From: Lineus longissimus
Lineage: Eukaryota > Nemertea > Pilidiophora > Heteronemertea > Lineidae
Assembly (NCBI RefSeq): GCF_910592395.1
Contig: NC_088312.1
Location: 22,697,292 to 22,761,291, forward strand
Reading direction: 5' to 3'
DNA: 64,000 nucleotides
The translations under genes were made by a program, and so were the position numbers. This document shows positions 12,296 through 26,471 of the stretch, in pieces (position 1 is the first letter of the stretch; each line of letters starts with the position of its first letter). The notes beneath the pieces were generated by a model, which did not search any database, was not told the DNA's origin, and was given only the letters and a program-made list of their open reading frames with translations.

Positions 12296-13185
12296 GATGA
12301 GGGATGGTAGGTGATTTCTGCAAATGCCATATGTCTAACCACAGCATTGCTATCATTTCAATATCAAATACCTCAAGATCTGACCTTTCTATATCAAAGC
12401 ACTGCAACCAGACAAAGGCTTATTACATCTGAGACTTCCATGTAATTGAAAAATATATCATTATTGGCTATAAAATACAAGACGTAGCCCTTATTATCAT
12501 CAGGTATCGTTATCAGCCGAAAGCGACAGTTCGCCTTTCTCATTTCCTACCCCAGAGCCCCCTATGGTGCCGCAGAAAACAAGAAAACCCGGAAGCACTA
12601 CCGCTATGACCAAATATGGACTGACATACAGATAGATTTATAGACGATTTCTTTTACAAAGTCGAGTTGATCCTTTGAAAAAGGATGTTGACATCCGTTA
12701 GAAAAATTTCAAAATGTGGTGAGAGTGCTAGCATTCCCTTTGACATTGCAAAAGATTATCCTCTTAGTAGAGCGAGGTGCCTCGCCGTCTTCCTCAACAA
12801 AACCCTTTCTTATCAACCAGGAAAGCTTCTCCGCTAATGGAACGTTCAAAAGGAGACGCTAAACCCTTTATTCTGCCGACCAATCAAATGCGAGCACTGA
12901 ACATTGCCTTATATGTGCAATGTTTATATCCTGTGGAAGTTCATGAATGAAAGTTGTCGGTCACGTGATTTCTTTGCTTACGATAGGAATCCTTGACTGA
13001 TTGTTATTACCATTATCAAAGTTCCTTCAATGTGGCTATTTTTAGAAATTTACGGCAAGTTACAAAGTCATCAGGTACAGCGATCACAGGATACCATTGC
13101 AATTTGCCACGGACCATTAACCACTTTTTTATTACGGAACAAAACTAACAGATTTTTGCGGCAAAGTAACACGTTCTTGCTTTTA
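12296..13185. other. No gene recognised
   Basis: Nothing identifiable is present. The stretch at about 12500-12610 is more GC-rich than its surroundings, but has no open frame of note and no repeat partner in this window. Confidence 0.5.
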
Positions 13186-13605
13186 GCAGATTTCCGTGTG
13201 TTCACCATTTTTGATTTTATTTCGAGCATTTTGCAGTGAACAATGGAAGTCCTCAGTAACAACAATCACATCATAAGCAATTATGTTTTTTGTAACCAAA
13301 CAAAGCTATTGTTGCAGCAATTTGAGCATGTTTATCTTTTTTTAAATTTTGAGCATTTTGTGTAAAACAATGGAGGGCATCCAGTCCAGAAATCATAGCA
13401 TACCACATCAAAAGCAATTTACCTCAATTAACTATATTTTACAGCCAAAAATAAGCTTCTTGTTGCAAAATTGCATGTCATTTATTTCGGTAAAATGTCT
13501 GTTTGTTTACCGTTTTGGTTTTATTTTGAGCATTTTGATGTGAATGATTAGAGTTGTAGACCAATATCAATTTTGGTTTTACTTCGAGAATTTTTACTAA
13601 ATTCT
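13186..13605 (+). repeat. Diverged tandem repeat with GAGCATTTTG anchor
   Basis: The word GAGCATTTTG recurs near 13225, 13350 and 13530, with a decayed version (GAGAATTTTT) near 13585. Two of the copies are followed by ACAATGGA and then a CATCA(T/A)AAGCAATT-like word. The spacing is uneven (about 125-180 bp), so these are old duplications. Confidence 0.45.
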
Positions 13606-16600
13606 GCTAAGTACATGTACTACATTATAAGCGATTTAAAGACATCCTGCTCCTTATCAACTAAACGTTAGATTTCAAAAGCTATCGTACAAAAGTTGAA
13701 TGATGCCAATATTATTCCCAATGAAAATCAGCACAAAAGATGCACTCATTTTAAAAGGACTGAACCCAACTGCTTCATCTTTTAAAAGCGTCTACCGGTA
13801 AACGTTGTCAACCAAAGACTAGTGATCATGTTGGATTTTAGTTCCGCCATCTCCATTATCTATAATAGACGTAATCTCAAATGCAAAGGATACTTTTTGG
13901 AGTTAGCTTTTAGAGCCAAATCAGTCGAGTGTCTGCTTGAAACATCAGATGTCATTCGGAAAGTTTTCATAGATGGTTGTTGTCACAGACTTAAGTTGTT
14001 TATTCACATGTTGCTTTCTGTTGGAAAATATTTCCTGTATGTCTGCAAAAATGATTAAAAAGTCACAGACATGTTGCCTCTTAAAAACAACTAATACATT
14101 TTTTTGAAAAAATCTATAAACCTCCATTATGTATATGGATAATGCCAGCTTAGTTAGACGCTGACAGAGGACCACAAAAAATGAAAATGGTAACACCTCA
14201 CTGCAGATCATGGCCTGTAGCAACAACTGCTGCCTGTAGTTAATGACCAGGACCACTTAATGTATCTGTAATTCCCTAATCAAATATAGCTGGGTAATCG
14301 ATCATTAGAAAACTAATGACCAGGGATTTTCGATATCACTTTTCAATAAGCTCCGCTCCACCTGCCTGTTCAACCAAAAGCTGCAATTGGTAGACAGTGA
14401 TGTGCCGATGGCCCACATTTTGGTCATGATATGTCTTTTAATAATTCACTCTTTTTCTTCTTCTTCTCCTTTTCCCTCTTCTGCTTCTTCTACCTTTGGG
14501 ATTTTGAACTGCCCGCGAGATGGCAAGTCTTCTTTCGGTAATGAAGTCGGATGTTCTCGGGAGGTCCGCCGCAGAGCCTAGTCTTGATCTTCAAGACCCC
14601 AGCAATACTACCGGTGTAACATCTGTGGTCGTTCCCCATGTTTCAGTGTTTCCAAACAATAGGCAGCTAGAGAGACCATGACTTTTCAATAGGGGGGATA
14701 CACAGAAAAACTCGTCAATCTATTTTTGAGCGTTCCCAAACAATGAGGGGAAACACTCAAAAACAGAAACACTCAAAAACATTACACCGGGTCTCGATTC
14801 TTTCTATGACATTTTTTGCGGAAAAATGTCTTCCTGTGTGTGAAATACATGGGATTTCGTCACAACTAAGTTGAAACTCGGCCGCAGAATTGTTCAGGTA
14901 ACCTTTCTTGAATGGCTTACAGGATGTGCTCAGCTCGAAACTTGTGTAAATTTCCCCCAACAGTAATGACACTTAGAAGGCCGACTATATATAGCCAAAG
15001 GGTTTTATCGCCAGGGTGGTGTCTTTTGGCCAGTAATCCTCTCTTATTCACTATTCTTTTATGAGAGGGTGTGACAGCATATCCACTAGGCTGCTCCCTA
15101 CTGCCCTGTATTACCTGTTACCAATTAACATTATGATACAAGCGAACTCTCAGAACAACAAAACAAACACACCATCACTGTTTACAAATAAACGCCCCAA
15201 ATCAGCTTAACCATCAGTTTTGTGTTTTTCCCAGTGTACTGTTGACACACCCACTAAACATCTTTGAGTGTATAATGGCAATGATATTATGAGCAAACAT
15301 CTTTTGTCACACAGTGTAACATTTCTGACCCCTGGTAAATCGACTCTCAAAACTTCTTGAGTAGCGGTCAATTGGTAAATGACCAACCTCACAAGACTTC
15401 TCAACCGGTAACCTTAACAAAGATGTTCTGTCTCGTCAAGATATGCTAGAAAAGCAAACTACCAAACGATGACAAACCTGTTCTAAGAAACCAAACCTTT
15501 GGGAATTCTACTTGAATATGAGTCTGACACTTCATCTTATTGGCTACGATTCTCCTACGCTGTCCAAGTCGCTAGGGACACGAATACAATTAGTATTGCT
15601 ATTAAGACAACAACTGGCTCAGGTTAGCCAGTGACGAATAATCGTAATATTCGGGAACAGGTATTTGTTTGGGGAAAATTGGGCCGGTGGGATTGGGAGA
15701 GTCGAGGCTAGGAATGGGGAGAAGGCGGCCCAAGTGTTTCTAATGTTATGACTACCCCCCTAAGGATTATACCTGCTTTATGGACAGTCTTGACCCCGAC
15801 GTTTTGACTTTGCTATGTCCTTGATACACCCATGTCATGACTGTGAGTATACATTGTATATGTTATGTTATGGATTGAGCAACATAACAAAAATCCATCA
15901 ACACGTTTCTCCTCGAAGTAAATCCCAATAGCGCCGTCTTTCATCTTGAGTCTTTTTTACGTATGTTACCATGGAATTAGAGTGGCTAGTAATATGAAGC
16001 TTTTAAAAATGTCAATCTCAGAACACAGAAATATATTGCATATATTCTCATAAGAGGAATGCAGAAATATGCTGTCATTTTTTCCGTTTCTGATTAAATA
16101 ATGGCATTTTTTTCATGAAGACGAGTATATGCCCGCTGGTTGAGAACAGCAGACTCAATGCAATTTCTTTTTTGTCAAAGTAATGCCCAGAAGTTACCAA
16201 GAAAGCAGACAAACTAAAGAGGCTAGATCAACCATTTCTTATAATTTCAGCAACGAATTGACGTCGTTAAGTTATCCAAATATAGATTGTGTCTTAAGGA
16301 ACTGCAACTCAACTCATCGGAGGGCCACTTCCCTTGGAGATGATGTCCGGAAATTGACTTTGAGTGGTACACAGCCAGCACTAGATATAGATTTTCATGG
16401 GGTCATCATCATCATCATCAGAAGGCATCGTGATCCAAAATTGGACCTTTGCCTCCTCATAACTGGGAAATTGGACAGCTTGAAGAGTCACGACCATTCA
16501 TCTCTTTTTATCTGAAAGCTGAGAACGACAGTCATTAAGTTATATGAATGAATATTTGAGAGTTTGTAACTGGGTAACTCTAGATACGTATCATACATAT

Positions 16601-19600
16601 ATTCAAAGAGCGTCTAACCCTAGATAGAGCCTGATAGAGGCTTTGAAAAATGTGTGCATCACTTAAAAAACAGCCAAAATATGCGTTTACCGGTAAAGTT
16701 ATCAAAATAACCTGTGTCCGTCTGGTAACTTGTATGCATTAACTGTTTAAAGGTAAATCAACTCTATACATGCTTCCCGAAATTGGTGGCTTGCATTGGA
16801 ACTAACTTTTTTCCCCTTGTCCGTCATTAAAGGCATTCAAGTGTGTTGGTCAACCATGACTATCTCCTTTGTCCCTCCACCATAAGGCCAAGTATCCCCT
16901 TATGACATCACTATTTCGGACACTCAGCGCCCCATTTCTGGAAAGGTGTATAGTGCTCAGACAAATATGTTCATGCATACTTTTCAAGTTGTTTGCTATT
17001 CACAGGACAAACTATCCACAGGCCAGGATTCTCCTATACAAAATCTCTCAAATTAAGTTTGGAATCAGTTAACTAGCCTTTTCAAATTTATCAATAACGC
17101 AGGATAAGGTTAACGAGGGATATTAACGAGTGTAACTCGTCAGTGTTAAGATTTGGAAGACGTATAGTAAGATAATTGACATAGAGGTGTAATAAATATC
17201 AAGGTTGTGGCACAATGACGAATACCTCGTCTTCTGTTTCCCGCCACATGTCCGGCAAATTTGCGGTCAGCTGTTATTGAATCAATAGGTAACAAGACCG
17301 AATCCGCCGGAAATTGCTGGCCAATCTTTTCCTATGTACGCGATACTCCGTAGAAGCAAGCTAAGATGTCACCAGTAATGGAGGTTATTGTTACATGACG
17401 TCACCGTGTATATTCACACCTGACGTCATTCAAGAAATTTGAGGTGTTTCTCGAGAAAGTGGTTTCAATTGTGATGATATTGAAGCGAATGGTCGTGTCA
17501 AGTTTTCATTGTTCACAACTGGTGTGTTCAAGTTACTGTGACGTGTCATTTTTTGTCTAACTCTTTGTTGTCAAATCCAGGGAGACAAAGAAATTAGCCT
17601 GATAATCATTTCAAAAATTTGTAATCTATTATGCTGGATCCTAGACACATCAAGAGAAAGATGTTGTTGATAATGGAAGAAATTGGAAATGTGACGTCAT
17701 CGAGTTAAGGTTCTTCTGAAAACATGTGAGAAACATGAGGTGTTTCAATAGAAAACTCTTTCAATTTTGACGAAACGTGAAGCAATTGGTCCAGTTACCT
17801 TTTAAAAAAGAGGTAAGCCGAGTCTAGTTACATGTTCATGTACTATTGTAAAGCAACTGATGGCACTAGTGTCTTTTCGCAACTGAACTATATGTACAAT
17901 CAAAGTGCAGATTGAGACATTCCCGCTGAATGTTCAAGAAAATCATCATTTTTTTTGGCAAATTTCTTTCTCACTCACTACAGGCACCAGCCCTTCATCA
18001 GTGTGTCAATTTTAAATCGGGATTTGGTGGCACAGCACATGGGACTTAATCAAGAGCATCTGCCGAAGAACAGAAACCTAGGATTGCCAATTGGTAGAAA
18101 ACAATAGACTGACGACGACAAAAACTTCTGTTGTTCTGAGCCTTGCTTTCAAAATTTTTTGCTCCTTTTCCAAAATAACGATTTCATTCTTTGTTGCACC
18201 TGACATCGTTTCTGCATTAAGCTCCAAGGAAATGACAAAATTGAGGTTAGGATAATGAATAATCTTACCGACACTGCCCTGAGCAGGCGTGGTATGATTG
18301 CCGTCTATTACGTCTCAAATCTCCATGCAATTACGCTGCCTAGTGGCTGCAATTTCTTGATGATTGCAAGCATTTACCCCCGTCAAAGTTACTCTTGCAC
18401 CGACTAGGGAGGAAAATGACTGTGTTTTTCTCTTATCGTGCGTAAAGAATGACAGAAAGTGGAAGGAATGACCAAACTGTACAAAATAATGTAACAGACC
18501 TTTAGAAATGTTAGAGACTAAATATTTACCAAACATAAAATGTCCAAGATTTCTAATAGTATTGTGGCACTTTTTGAATAACATCGCTGGAAATGTTGCA
18601 ATGAATGTGGCAGAAAACCTGCACTTTTCTACGAGAAAGCTTCTGAATAACAGGTAGGGCAAAAGTTATGAAGAGGCATCAAGTAGACCAAAATTTAGGA
18701 TCAGTGTTCATTGCTTAATATAATTTAAAAAATGGATTTCCAAATGTAAATTTTGATCAAGTTGAAAATGTTCTTTTTCTAGCTTGCAATTACATGAACC
18801 CCACTTCCAGATCTTTGAACAAATGCAAATTAAGAAGGATTTTGGCAAGACATTTTAAAACTTGTTGGTTTGCGAGTGGCCCGCATCCAGATACAAGATT
18901 AGACGCAAATTGAGTTGGATCACAATCTAATCAAAAATAGAAAAAAAAAGTAAAAGTATAAATAACTAGAGGATATAATGGGAGATCCATTATAATAACC
19001 TAAAATCAATTCTTGCTTTCAACAATCTCTTTGATGTTCAAATATAAATAGATCATATACATTGACCTTTGTTGTGCCATTAGCTGTTCCATTGTTGTCT
19101 TAATCAATGCCAAATGTCAGCCAAATGGTAAAATGGAACCTGGGAATTACGAAATTAGGCAACAGAGTTATAAATAAACAACGGATTTTGTATAAATAGA
19201 AACACGGTTTCTATTAAAAGAAACATAGTGTCTTTAAATAGCAACATACTTTCTAAGTTTAGAAACAATGGATAAGTCCCAAAAAGACAAAAGAAAGATT
19301 AAGGTATTTTTAGGACAAAGGTTGGTATTTATAGGACGGAGGTTTAATTAGGTTATAGGGTTCCCAAATGTGTGGGTAGGGTATTTTTAGCACAGCTTAT
19401 TCCTCTTGTGATATTCCCAATGTTTGAACTAATGCCTCAGGCCAGCATGAATGTCTCCAGCTGAAAATAGATGCGTCGCGGACAATGCCCAGGTATAGGC
19501 TTTCAACTTATGATATGTAAGATGTAGCCAAGTTCTGTCATCTTATGAGGGCTTACTCTTCTGAATATTGTCAAGAGAATTAGCATCCCCTTTCCAATAT

Positions 19601-21697
19601 CCCTTTCTCATCAGTAAAAGCATCTTCTTTCCAGCAACATGTCAACAAAGGACACAGCAGATGACTTTTCTGTAGGTAGTTCCAATAGCTTATTATTGTG
19701 AACACCTACATATCCTGTAGTATTCATTAACCTGTCAGTTTGTGCTCCATTCGTAATAGAGACAACTCCCACCAGACCCAGAGAAGGGGCTTTTAGCTCA
19801 AGAAGAGTTCTGCTCCGTTTCCTTTGGCTTCATTAAGCAATGCATCTCGATAAGACACCAGAACCTTATTGTAGATGAACGGGCTGTTTTCTTTAGCTAT
19901 TCTCATGTTATAAGCTAAATCTAGCAGGCTTTATTGGAAGAAACCCAAGCATTGTTCAGCTTGTTTATAGTTTTAACATAGGTGGCTGTAGGCCAATTGT
20001 GATCTGTAGCATCTTGTCCTTCTTAATTCTGGTCTTATATAGGACTCCACTTTACTGAAACATTAATGTCAGTCATGAGACGTGACAATAATGCACGTGG
20101 TGGACGCTTCCCTTGCCCTTAGCGAAAGGTGCATGGGTTACATCTCGTTCACCCGACCTAAACAAAAATTCATTTTCTCTTGTACTTGGATTTTGCAGGG
20201 AAGGGGGGGGGGGCACTGTATTCTGGTAGCATCAATCTTTTGCCAGCCAAGCTACTTTTTAAATTCAGATATTCACTGATACCTGTAATGATGATCAAAT
20301 GTGACGAAATCGCCAAGTGCTGGCGTAGGTGCCTATGACAAGAACTAGTGATCCTTGTAACCTGGGAAAAAAACGGAAATCCTCCAAGAATCGGATACAG
20401 CTCATCTGACGACCAACATTAAATCTAGTCCATATTCAGAGTAAGAGCTAGCTGTCACAGACTTCAGCTAGAGAAAGACATGGTTGCCTACCTGCAATGA
20501 TATCGAGACACAACAAAGAAAAACCCCTGGAGAAAAAATGAAAATTTCCATCAAGCCTGATTTATCATAACTCCACACTACATTTTTAATGTGGATGTTC
20601 GGGCAACAAAAGCAGAGTTGCAACATATAGCACTTAGCATTAATATAATGGAATATCTCATTGGAAACGGAGTGATATTTTTCATCATCTTCAGATGAGC
20701 TTGGCTAATGGACAGGATAATTTTTCGGCAGGTTTAGACAGAAACATCATAACACTGGCTGATATAATGTTACTGTGAAATTTATGCTGCACGCAACAGG
20801 CAATGTTGGTTTGGACACTAGGGCTTTGCACGCGCAACAAACAGTCTATTTCAAACACATTCTCATTCTCATCACCTCAATTGCCTCCGAATACTAATAC
20901 AAACAACATGAAAGATCTGAAGTAAAAATCGAAAGCAAGCATTGATTTTTTGCCTTAAAAAGCCATAAATAGATCTAGGTATAACAAAATGAAAACAAGG
21001 ACAAATTTTCTGAAAAATTCTTAGATAACTGGCAATAATTATAGAGTAGACCTATCGACATTGCAACAGATCAATACATTAGTTTTGTTTCCGAAGGACT
21101 GTTTACATGTTTACCATAATGTTAATTAGTAAGATACCCTCCAGCTGTCAAACCTGTATGATAACTGTTCTTTGTGATTTTTTTTCAGGAATAAATCAGT
21201 ACCACACCCAATGATTTTAGAGTTGACCTCAGTGCAAAAGCAAATATGTCCCCTTGAGATCTTGGTATCTGAAATGCGCACGTGGAGGGTCGTGGTCCTC
21301 ATCTCGGGAGACAGCCAGTTTCTTTATTGGTGAACACGATTCCAACGCGAACAAATTCATGATATCGGTCTCATGCACAGATCCAATTTGGAATTCAAGA
21401 TATTATTGTAAAGATGCAGGCGGAAAATGTTCGTCAAATTTATTTAATCGAATATATCACCAGAGATGACTGTATAGTTCAACCTCTAACATTCTACTGA
21501 ACTATCCAATGGACGCACCGAAAAAGCACAACAGGACACATGTTATTTTTGACGTGAAATGATTAGGCACAGATCAGAGTAATTTGAACCAGCAGTTGGC
21601 ATGATAAGGACACAAGTTTTTGGTTCAACGAAAATGTCCAAAAAGCTTAATTGATTCTGCATCAAAACATAGCACAGAAATATCCCTTCCCATCCAA
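13606..21697. other. Long stretch without recognisable genes
   Basis: About 8 kb with only short frames on either strand. Small features seen: a pyrimidine (CTT-rich) tract at 14449-14492, a (CAT)n tract at 16403-16420, a G-tract of eleven at about 20203-20213, and a weak pair of similar segments near 17420-17500 and 17690-17800 that share GACGTCAT and GAGGTGTTTC words. A strong-looking splice acceptor (T-tract plus CAG ending near 21190) precedes a frame open for about 48 codons in one phase, with no protein similarity I recognise. Confidence 0.45.
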
Positions 21698-21803
21698 TCT
21701 TGATTGATATCTTAATTCTTTTCCATTTAGAAACGAATTTCTTATGAGAATCTTGATTGATATCTTAATTCTTTTCCATTTAGAAACCAATTTCTTATGA
21801 GAA
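21698..21803 (+). repeat. 53-bp tandem duplication, 2 copies
   Basis: The units 21698-21750 and 21751-21803 start TCTTGATTGATATC and differ at about one base (AAACGAATTT versus AAACCAATTT). The near-identity indicates a recent slippage or replication duplication. Confidence 0.95.
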
Positions 21804-24800
21804 TAGCTTCCACAACTGGAATTACCTTGGGCACGTTGGGGTATTATTTGCTCACAAAATAGATTTCCTAGGAACAGTTAGACACAAATTCGCAAATCTT
21901 GGAAAAGCAATAGATGGAAAGGAAAACAATAAGATACAACAAGAATGAGAAAATACACCGTGACGTCAAAAAAAGACATGTTGATTTATTTGAACCTGAA
22001 GCTTTGGACCAAAATATCTCTGATTGACTGAACAATACGCAACAAGGACCAAATATTACCGGTTGTCGTTCATTTGTGCTTAAAATAATTCATGAGGAAG
22101 AAGTGACAAGCAGTGTTCAATATTACTGCCAGCAAGGATAGATTAAGCCACTGAAAGTCCATTTCATGGTTCTCCTCACAGCCCTCAACAAATTTCGAGA
22201 ATGCACTGATTGAGTAATAGTTCATCAGCTTTACAAAACTTGTTAAAACCAAGATGAATGATACCTTTTGCTCCTAATCAATAACAAGACCTGTGGATAT
22301 GGCCAGAGCAACAGAAAAACACAACTGAATGTGCAGGGAATGAGGTTACCCCCCAAAGAAATGCCTGAGAATGATGTTTTCCTCGGCCACACCAATTCTT
22401 CAATTCTCTGCCCAATAACCTAATTTTTATTGAATTTGTGTTTTTACAAGAAATATCATGCTTTTACCATTGACAAAAGAAGGAAGTACAAGGAAAATCA
22501 TCAGCCCTTACTTGAAAGTGGCTGACATTATGACAGGAGCTATAAAATCAAATCCATTGGCCTAAGAGATAGATATTTTCATAGAAAGTTCTCGTGATGA
22601 TTAGTTCATGATGTGACAGGAAGGATGGGGAATATTTACTCATTCCGATTGTTATGAAAGGATGAAATCGAAACCACTCGCAAAATAAGAAAAGAGAAAA
22701 TGGGTCATCGGTGGAAAAAAAGAGAAAAAGATTTGCTGTATATTGGGTACAGCTGCTGCACACGAAACTGCATCAACCTTGAGATGGAATCGTGGACATC
22801 ATGCATGCAGTCTTACACGTATCCCCGGCACACAAAGCAACCGACTTGGGAAGCATGCTATGGGTATTCACCAGTTTGTTCTGGAGCACCTTATTTACCA
22901 TGGAAGGAGCTGGTGTCAATTTCATATTGGCGTGATACATTCTTGCTACAGAATCAGTAAAACACCATAAAAAACCGATCCACATTGCTTGGCAAATTAG
23001 ATGTACATTGTTGCGTGCATTATATACAAGATGTACAGTGTGCTCTCACCTTCTTCAGGTGAATTTAATTCATCTACCGAGGGTTGCGTACAATAGGCCA
23101 CTTTTTTCACATTTTTCCGCCATATTGGACTTAATAACATATTGTGCAAAGAGTAGGGGCTGGTTGATGAAACTGACATGATGTGGGCGGGCTTTTTCTT
23201 CAAGCTCATTATTTGGACAGGTTTCGCCTCAAGGTTTTTGGTGTTACTTGTTTTCTTTGCAAGGATGGGAGAAAACTGAATCGGCGACTAAATTCTTTTT
23301 ACCCTCAGGTTTCGGCCACAACAACCCGTGATGCATGACATACTAATATTTTATTCAAATTTAAATTCAAATCACACTCATCGCAGTTGATGTGTCATCC
23401 TTTTACAGACGAAATCGGTATTTTCTCTAACAGTTATTCAGCGAAGTATAACTCTTAAATCTAAAGCTGCGAGAAGACAAATGCTTTAACCTAACTATTT
23501 ATTTTACTCAACTTGTAACATTTAATGACGCTTCTTTATGTTATTTTGAAATCTTAAAAGATGACCTATCCTCTGGGATGAATAACTTCGGAATTTGAAT
23601 TATGAAGAAAAATATCACTCTCGTCATAATTGATGTCAAATTGAATTAGAACAAAAGCTGTACTCAGACATATAGATTTCAAAAAGACCAAAACACTTTA
23701 TAAGTTTCAACAAAGTTCAATTGCACGAACTTAACCTTATTGCGTACAACATGACAAGAAATGCATTGATTTTTTCAACCAAGTTAAGTTGAACTGAACT
23801 TCCATCCTAACTCCCACTGGATTAGGAAGAAACAATATCGCTGAATTTATTATGTGGCAAAACATAGTTGTTGCTATGTTTTGGCCTAAACTTCCGACAA
23901 GAGGAGGAGGAACATACGTCAATGTGCCATTTCATAGAACATAAAACGAATGAATAATGTTTCATTTGCAATCCCTACTGATCAAACACGGGAACACTGC
24001 CAGAAATTTAACATTCAATTTTAGGCCTAAAATACCTAGAATATTGTGTCACCAGGCGTCTCTCAAAAATGCTTCCTCCTACAACTACATTTGGCCAAAG
24101 GCACAAATAATAGTAATTTTTGAAATAAGCAGACATATTAAAAGGTACATTTCAAACCATGGAATAGAGAATATCTGTTTATGTTATGAAAGAAGGCAAA
24201 TTAAAATAGACTATTTAGTGAGCTATTTTAGAATCATGGTTCTATCCAACGTTGGTTACATTTGGTTGCTCTTTTGTCCAACATTATTTCCATCGAAGGA
24301 AATTAAATATTTCCTAAATGACAGTAAATATCCACCTTCAACTTTAAAATGCCAATCATCTTGAATGCAAACTTGTCTACCATAGTTCATCCATTCCACA
24401 TCTACATTATAACTTCCACCATTAACTAAATAAATGGCCCAATTCTAAGTTCTGTTAACGTCGCTTTGACAGGCTCGGGGGTCATCTACCAATGTCAAAC
24501 CAATAACTTACATCAAAAATTACTCCACTTTGAAACCACATGTACGGTTTCTACTTTCGACATGTATAGAGCTAAAGCTAAAAACATTGCTGCATCTAAT
24601 CTGCAAGAATCTTCAATCTGAAACTATTTGCTGCTATTTGCTGCTCTTGATAAAGAGGTTTCAATGGAGCCCTGGTCCTGGAGTGTGTGGGCTGGAGGGG
24701 GGGGTGCAGGTAATGCCATGCCATTAGTGCTGTACCATGCGTGGGTGCCACCACAGAAGCTTTCTGCGATCTGACGCTGTATGCCTTACAGGCTATAGAA

Positions 24801-25451
24801 GTATCAGGTTGATCACAGCATTACAACCTTTATCACCAAAAACAAAAAAGGTAGATGCTAGCTCGAGTGCGGTTACAAATTGGCCCAATCAAGTCATACT
24901 GGACTTGGGGCAAAATGGAGGTGTTGGCTCAGCGAGGAACCAGGCAATATCACCATTGTTTCTTGCATTACTGTCAATCCCTTATTTTCGCAAACCAACA
25001 ACTTTCACCAGGGGGAGGGGGGTGCAATTGCAAACTCCAGATCTGATACACTGCCAAGAAAAAAAAGGATGGTTACGTGTAGGCCAAGCGTAGAGTTAGT
25101 CACGTATTCTTATCATTCCACCAGCGGTAAAAAGGGGTGGTCCTACCACACCAAAGGACAACATCAACTTTCTTAGCCGATTCAGCAACTAGAGAAATAT
25201 AGTGTACTGTCATTATAACAGTATTGTTATGTCTGTGTCACAAACAACCCTAGGCAATTATTGACTGTAATTTGTTCGTTTCAAATGGCATAAACACAAT
25301 GGCCACACCATTAAAGTTCATGTTTTTACACATCATGAGTAATTTGTTGCATTACCAGGTATGAAAGTAGGTGTTGACAATTGATTGCCTGTTCCACCTT
25401 ATTTTGTCAGAATTGATTTCTTTTTTGACCCAGTTATCTTTACTGTTCCAG
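21804..25451. other. No gene recognised
   Basis: The longest frame (23957-24364, plus, 135 codons) is AT-rich with no recognisable motif, and a frame of that length is expected a few times by chance in a window of this size and composition. G-rich segments near 24690 and 25010 could form quadruplexes. No repeat family was recognised. Confidence 0.45.
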
Positions 25452-25574
25452 GGCATATATGGGTGTGAGAGCTACAGTCACCCCGAGAGAGAAAGGCGCC
25501 CTGATTCACGCAGTCAATTTAGAAATGTCGGCAGACATCTTTGCTCTACTTTGACTCAGGAGTTCAATACATAA
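25452..25574 (+). CDS. Possible terminal exon of unknown gene (weak)
   Basis: A pyrimidine-rich tract ending TTACTGTTCCAG (25440-25451) is a good 3' splice site. The sequence after it is open for 40 codons in the frame starting GIYGCESYSH, Arg-rich in the middle (PERERRPDSRSQ), and ends at TAA (25572-25574). A polyadenylation hexamer AATAAA follows at 25707-25712. The combination suits a last coding exon. However, no upstream exon could be identified, no family was recognised, and acceptor-plus-short-frame combinations arise by chance. Confidence 0.18.
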   Translation, partial: GIYGCESYSHPERERRPDSRSQFRNVGRHLCSTLTQEFNT

Positions 25575-26032
25575 ATATCATGAAATGTCATTTGTTTGTT
25601 ATGCTAATCGGCTAAGTGAGTGTAACGAGGCCTGGCTAGACACATTGGCCTTTAGCCTATCGCCTTATATCGTGGCAGGGATCAGCAACAACCAACATGC
25701 TAGGCTAATAAACCTAACAGACATGTGCCATTGGTCTATCTATCTGGTTAATAACACTTTAACAGTATCATTTTTATATTACCTGATATCGCTGATAATG
25801 GCCTACAAGCTGTCTGAGACCTTAAACTAAACCTCGTCAGCACAGCTCAGACGAGTAAGACTCAATAACTACCCAAACTACCATATCGAACTTCAGAAGA
25901 CACCCTGACACCAAGTAGCACCCACTATGACCTTATGTGTGGCAGAGACATGGCTAATTACACCATTTTCGGATGTCGGGCCTAACCTAGAATAAGGAAG
26001 TTGGGGAGGCGGAGGGGTGAGACCTTAATGCC

Positions 26033-26295
26033 AATATTCTGTTATGGACATTAAAAAATCACACTGTGGTCAAACATTGCTAAAACAGCCCACAGGCTGT
26101 CTGGGACCTTAACCACATGTCCTGCCAACTCCGGTCATGACGGATATTCTGTTTTTGACATAAGATCACACTGTGGTCAAACATTGCTAAAACAGCCCAC
26201 AGGCTGTCTGGAACCTTAACGACATGTCCTGCCAACTCCGGTCATGACGGATATTCTGTTTTTGTCATAAGATCACACTGTGGTCAAACATTGCT
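26033..26295 (+). repeat. 107-bp tandem repeat, ~2.5 copies
   Basis: The word ATCACACTGTGGTCAAACAT recurs at 26058, 26165 and 26272, giving an exact 107-bp period. The two full units share an ACAGCCCACAGGCTGT palindrome-like core and differ at only a few bases. The third unit breaks off after CAAACATTGCT. It lies directly upstream of the LINE fragment and may predate that insertion. Confidence 0.92.
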
Positions 26296-26333
26296 TAACA
26301 TAACCAACTGAGTGACACACGACATCAAGCTAG

Positions 26334-26471
26334 ACCAATCATCAGCGTCTAGACAGGGCTTTTGCTTGTGTTGGGCCGCGCCTGTGGAACGGGCTACCAC
26401 AGGAAATTCGTGCGAGCAGCAGTATCCTTGTCTTCAAGAGAAAGCTGAAAACTTTCCTGTTCTCTAACTAG
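26334..26471 (+). pseudogene. C-terminal remnant of non-LTR retrotransposon reverse-transcriptase ORF
   Basis: A 45-codon frame ends at TAG (26469-26471) and contains VGPRLWNGLPQEIR followed by SILVFKRKLKTFLF. The pattern (A/G)P.LWN.LP..IR...S...FK..LKT.LF is the conserved C-terminal tail of ORF2 in CR1/L2/Jockey-type LINEs, after the reverse-transcriptase domain. An in-frame TAG lies just upstream (26331-26333), and neither the palm domain nor the endonuclease is present. This is a 5'-truncated, dead copy, as usually produced by incomplete reverse transcription. It continues into a 3' UTR ending in ATTG repeats. Confidence 0.85.

Noticed and set aside
23957-24364. 135-codon plus-strand frame
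   Set aside because: AT-rich with no motif. Assuming about one stop per 18 codons, a few frames this long are expected by chance in the six frames of 64 kb.
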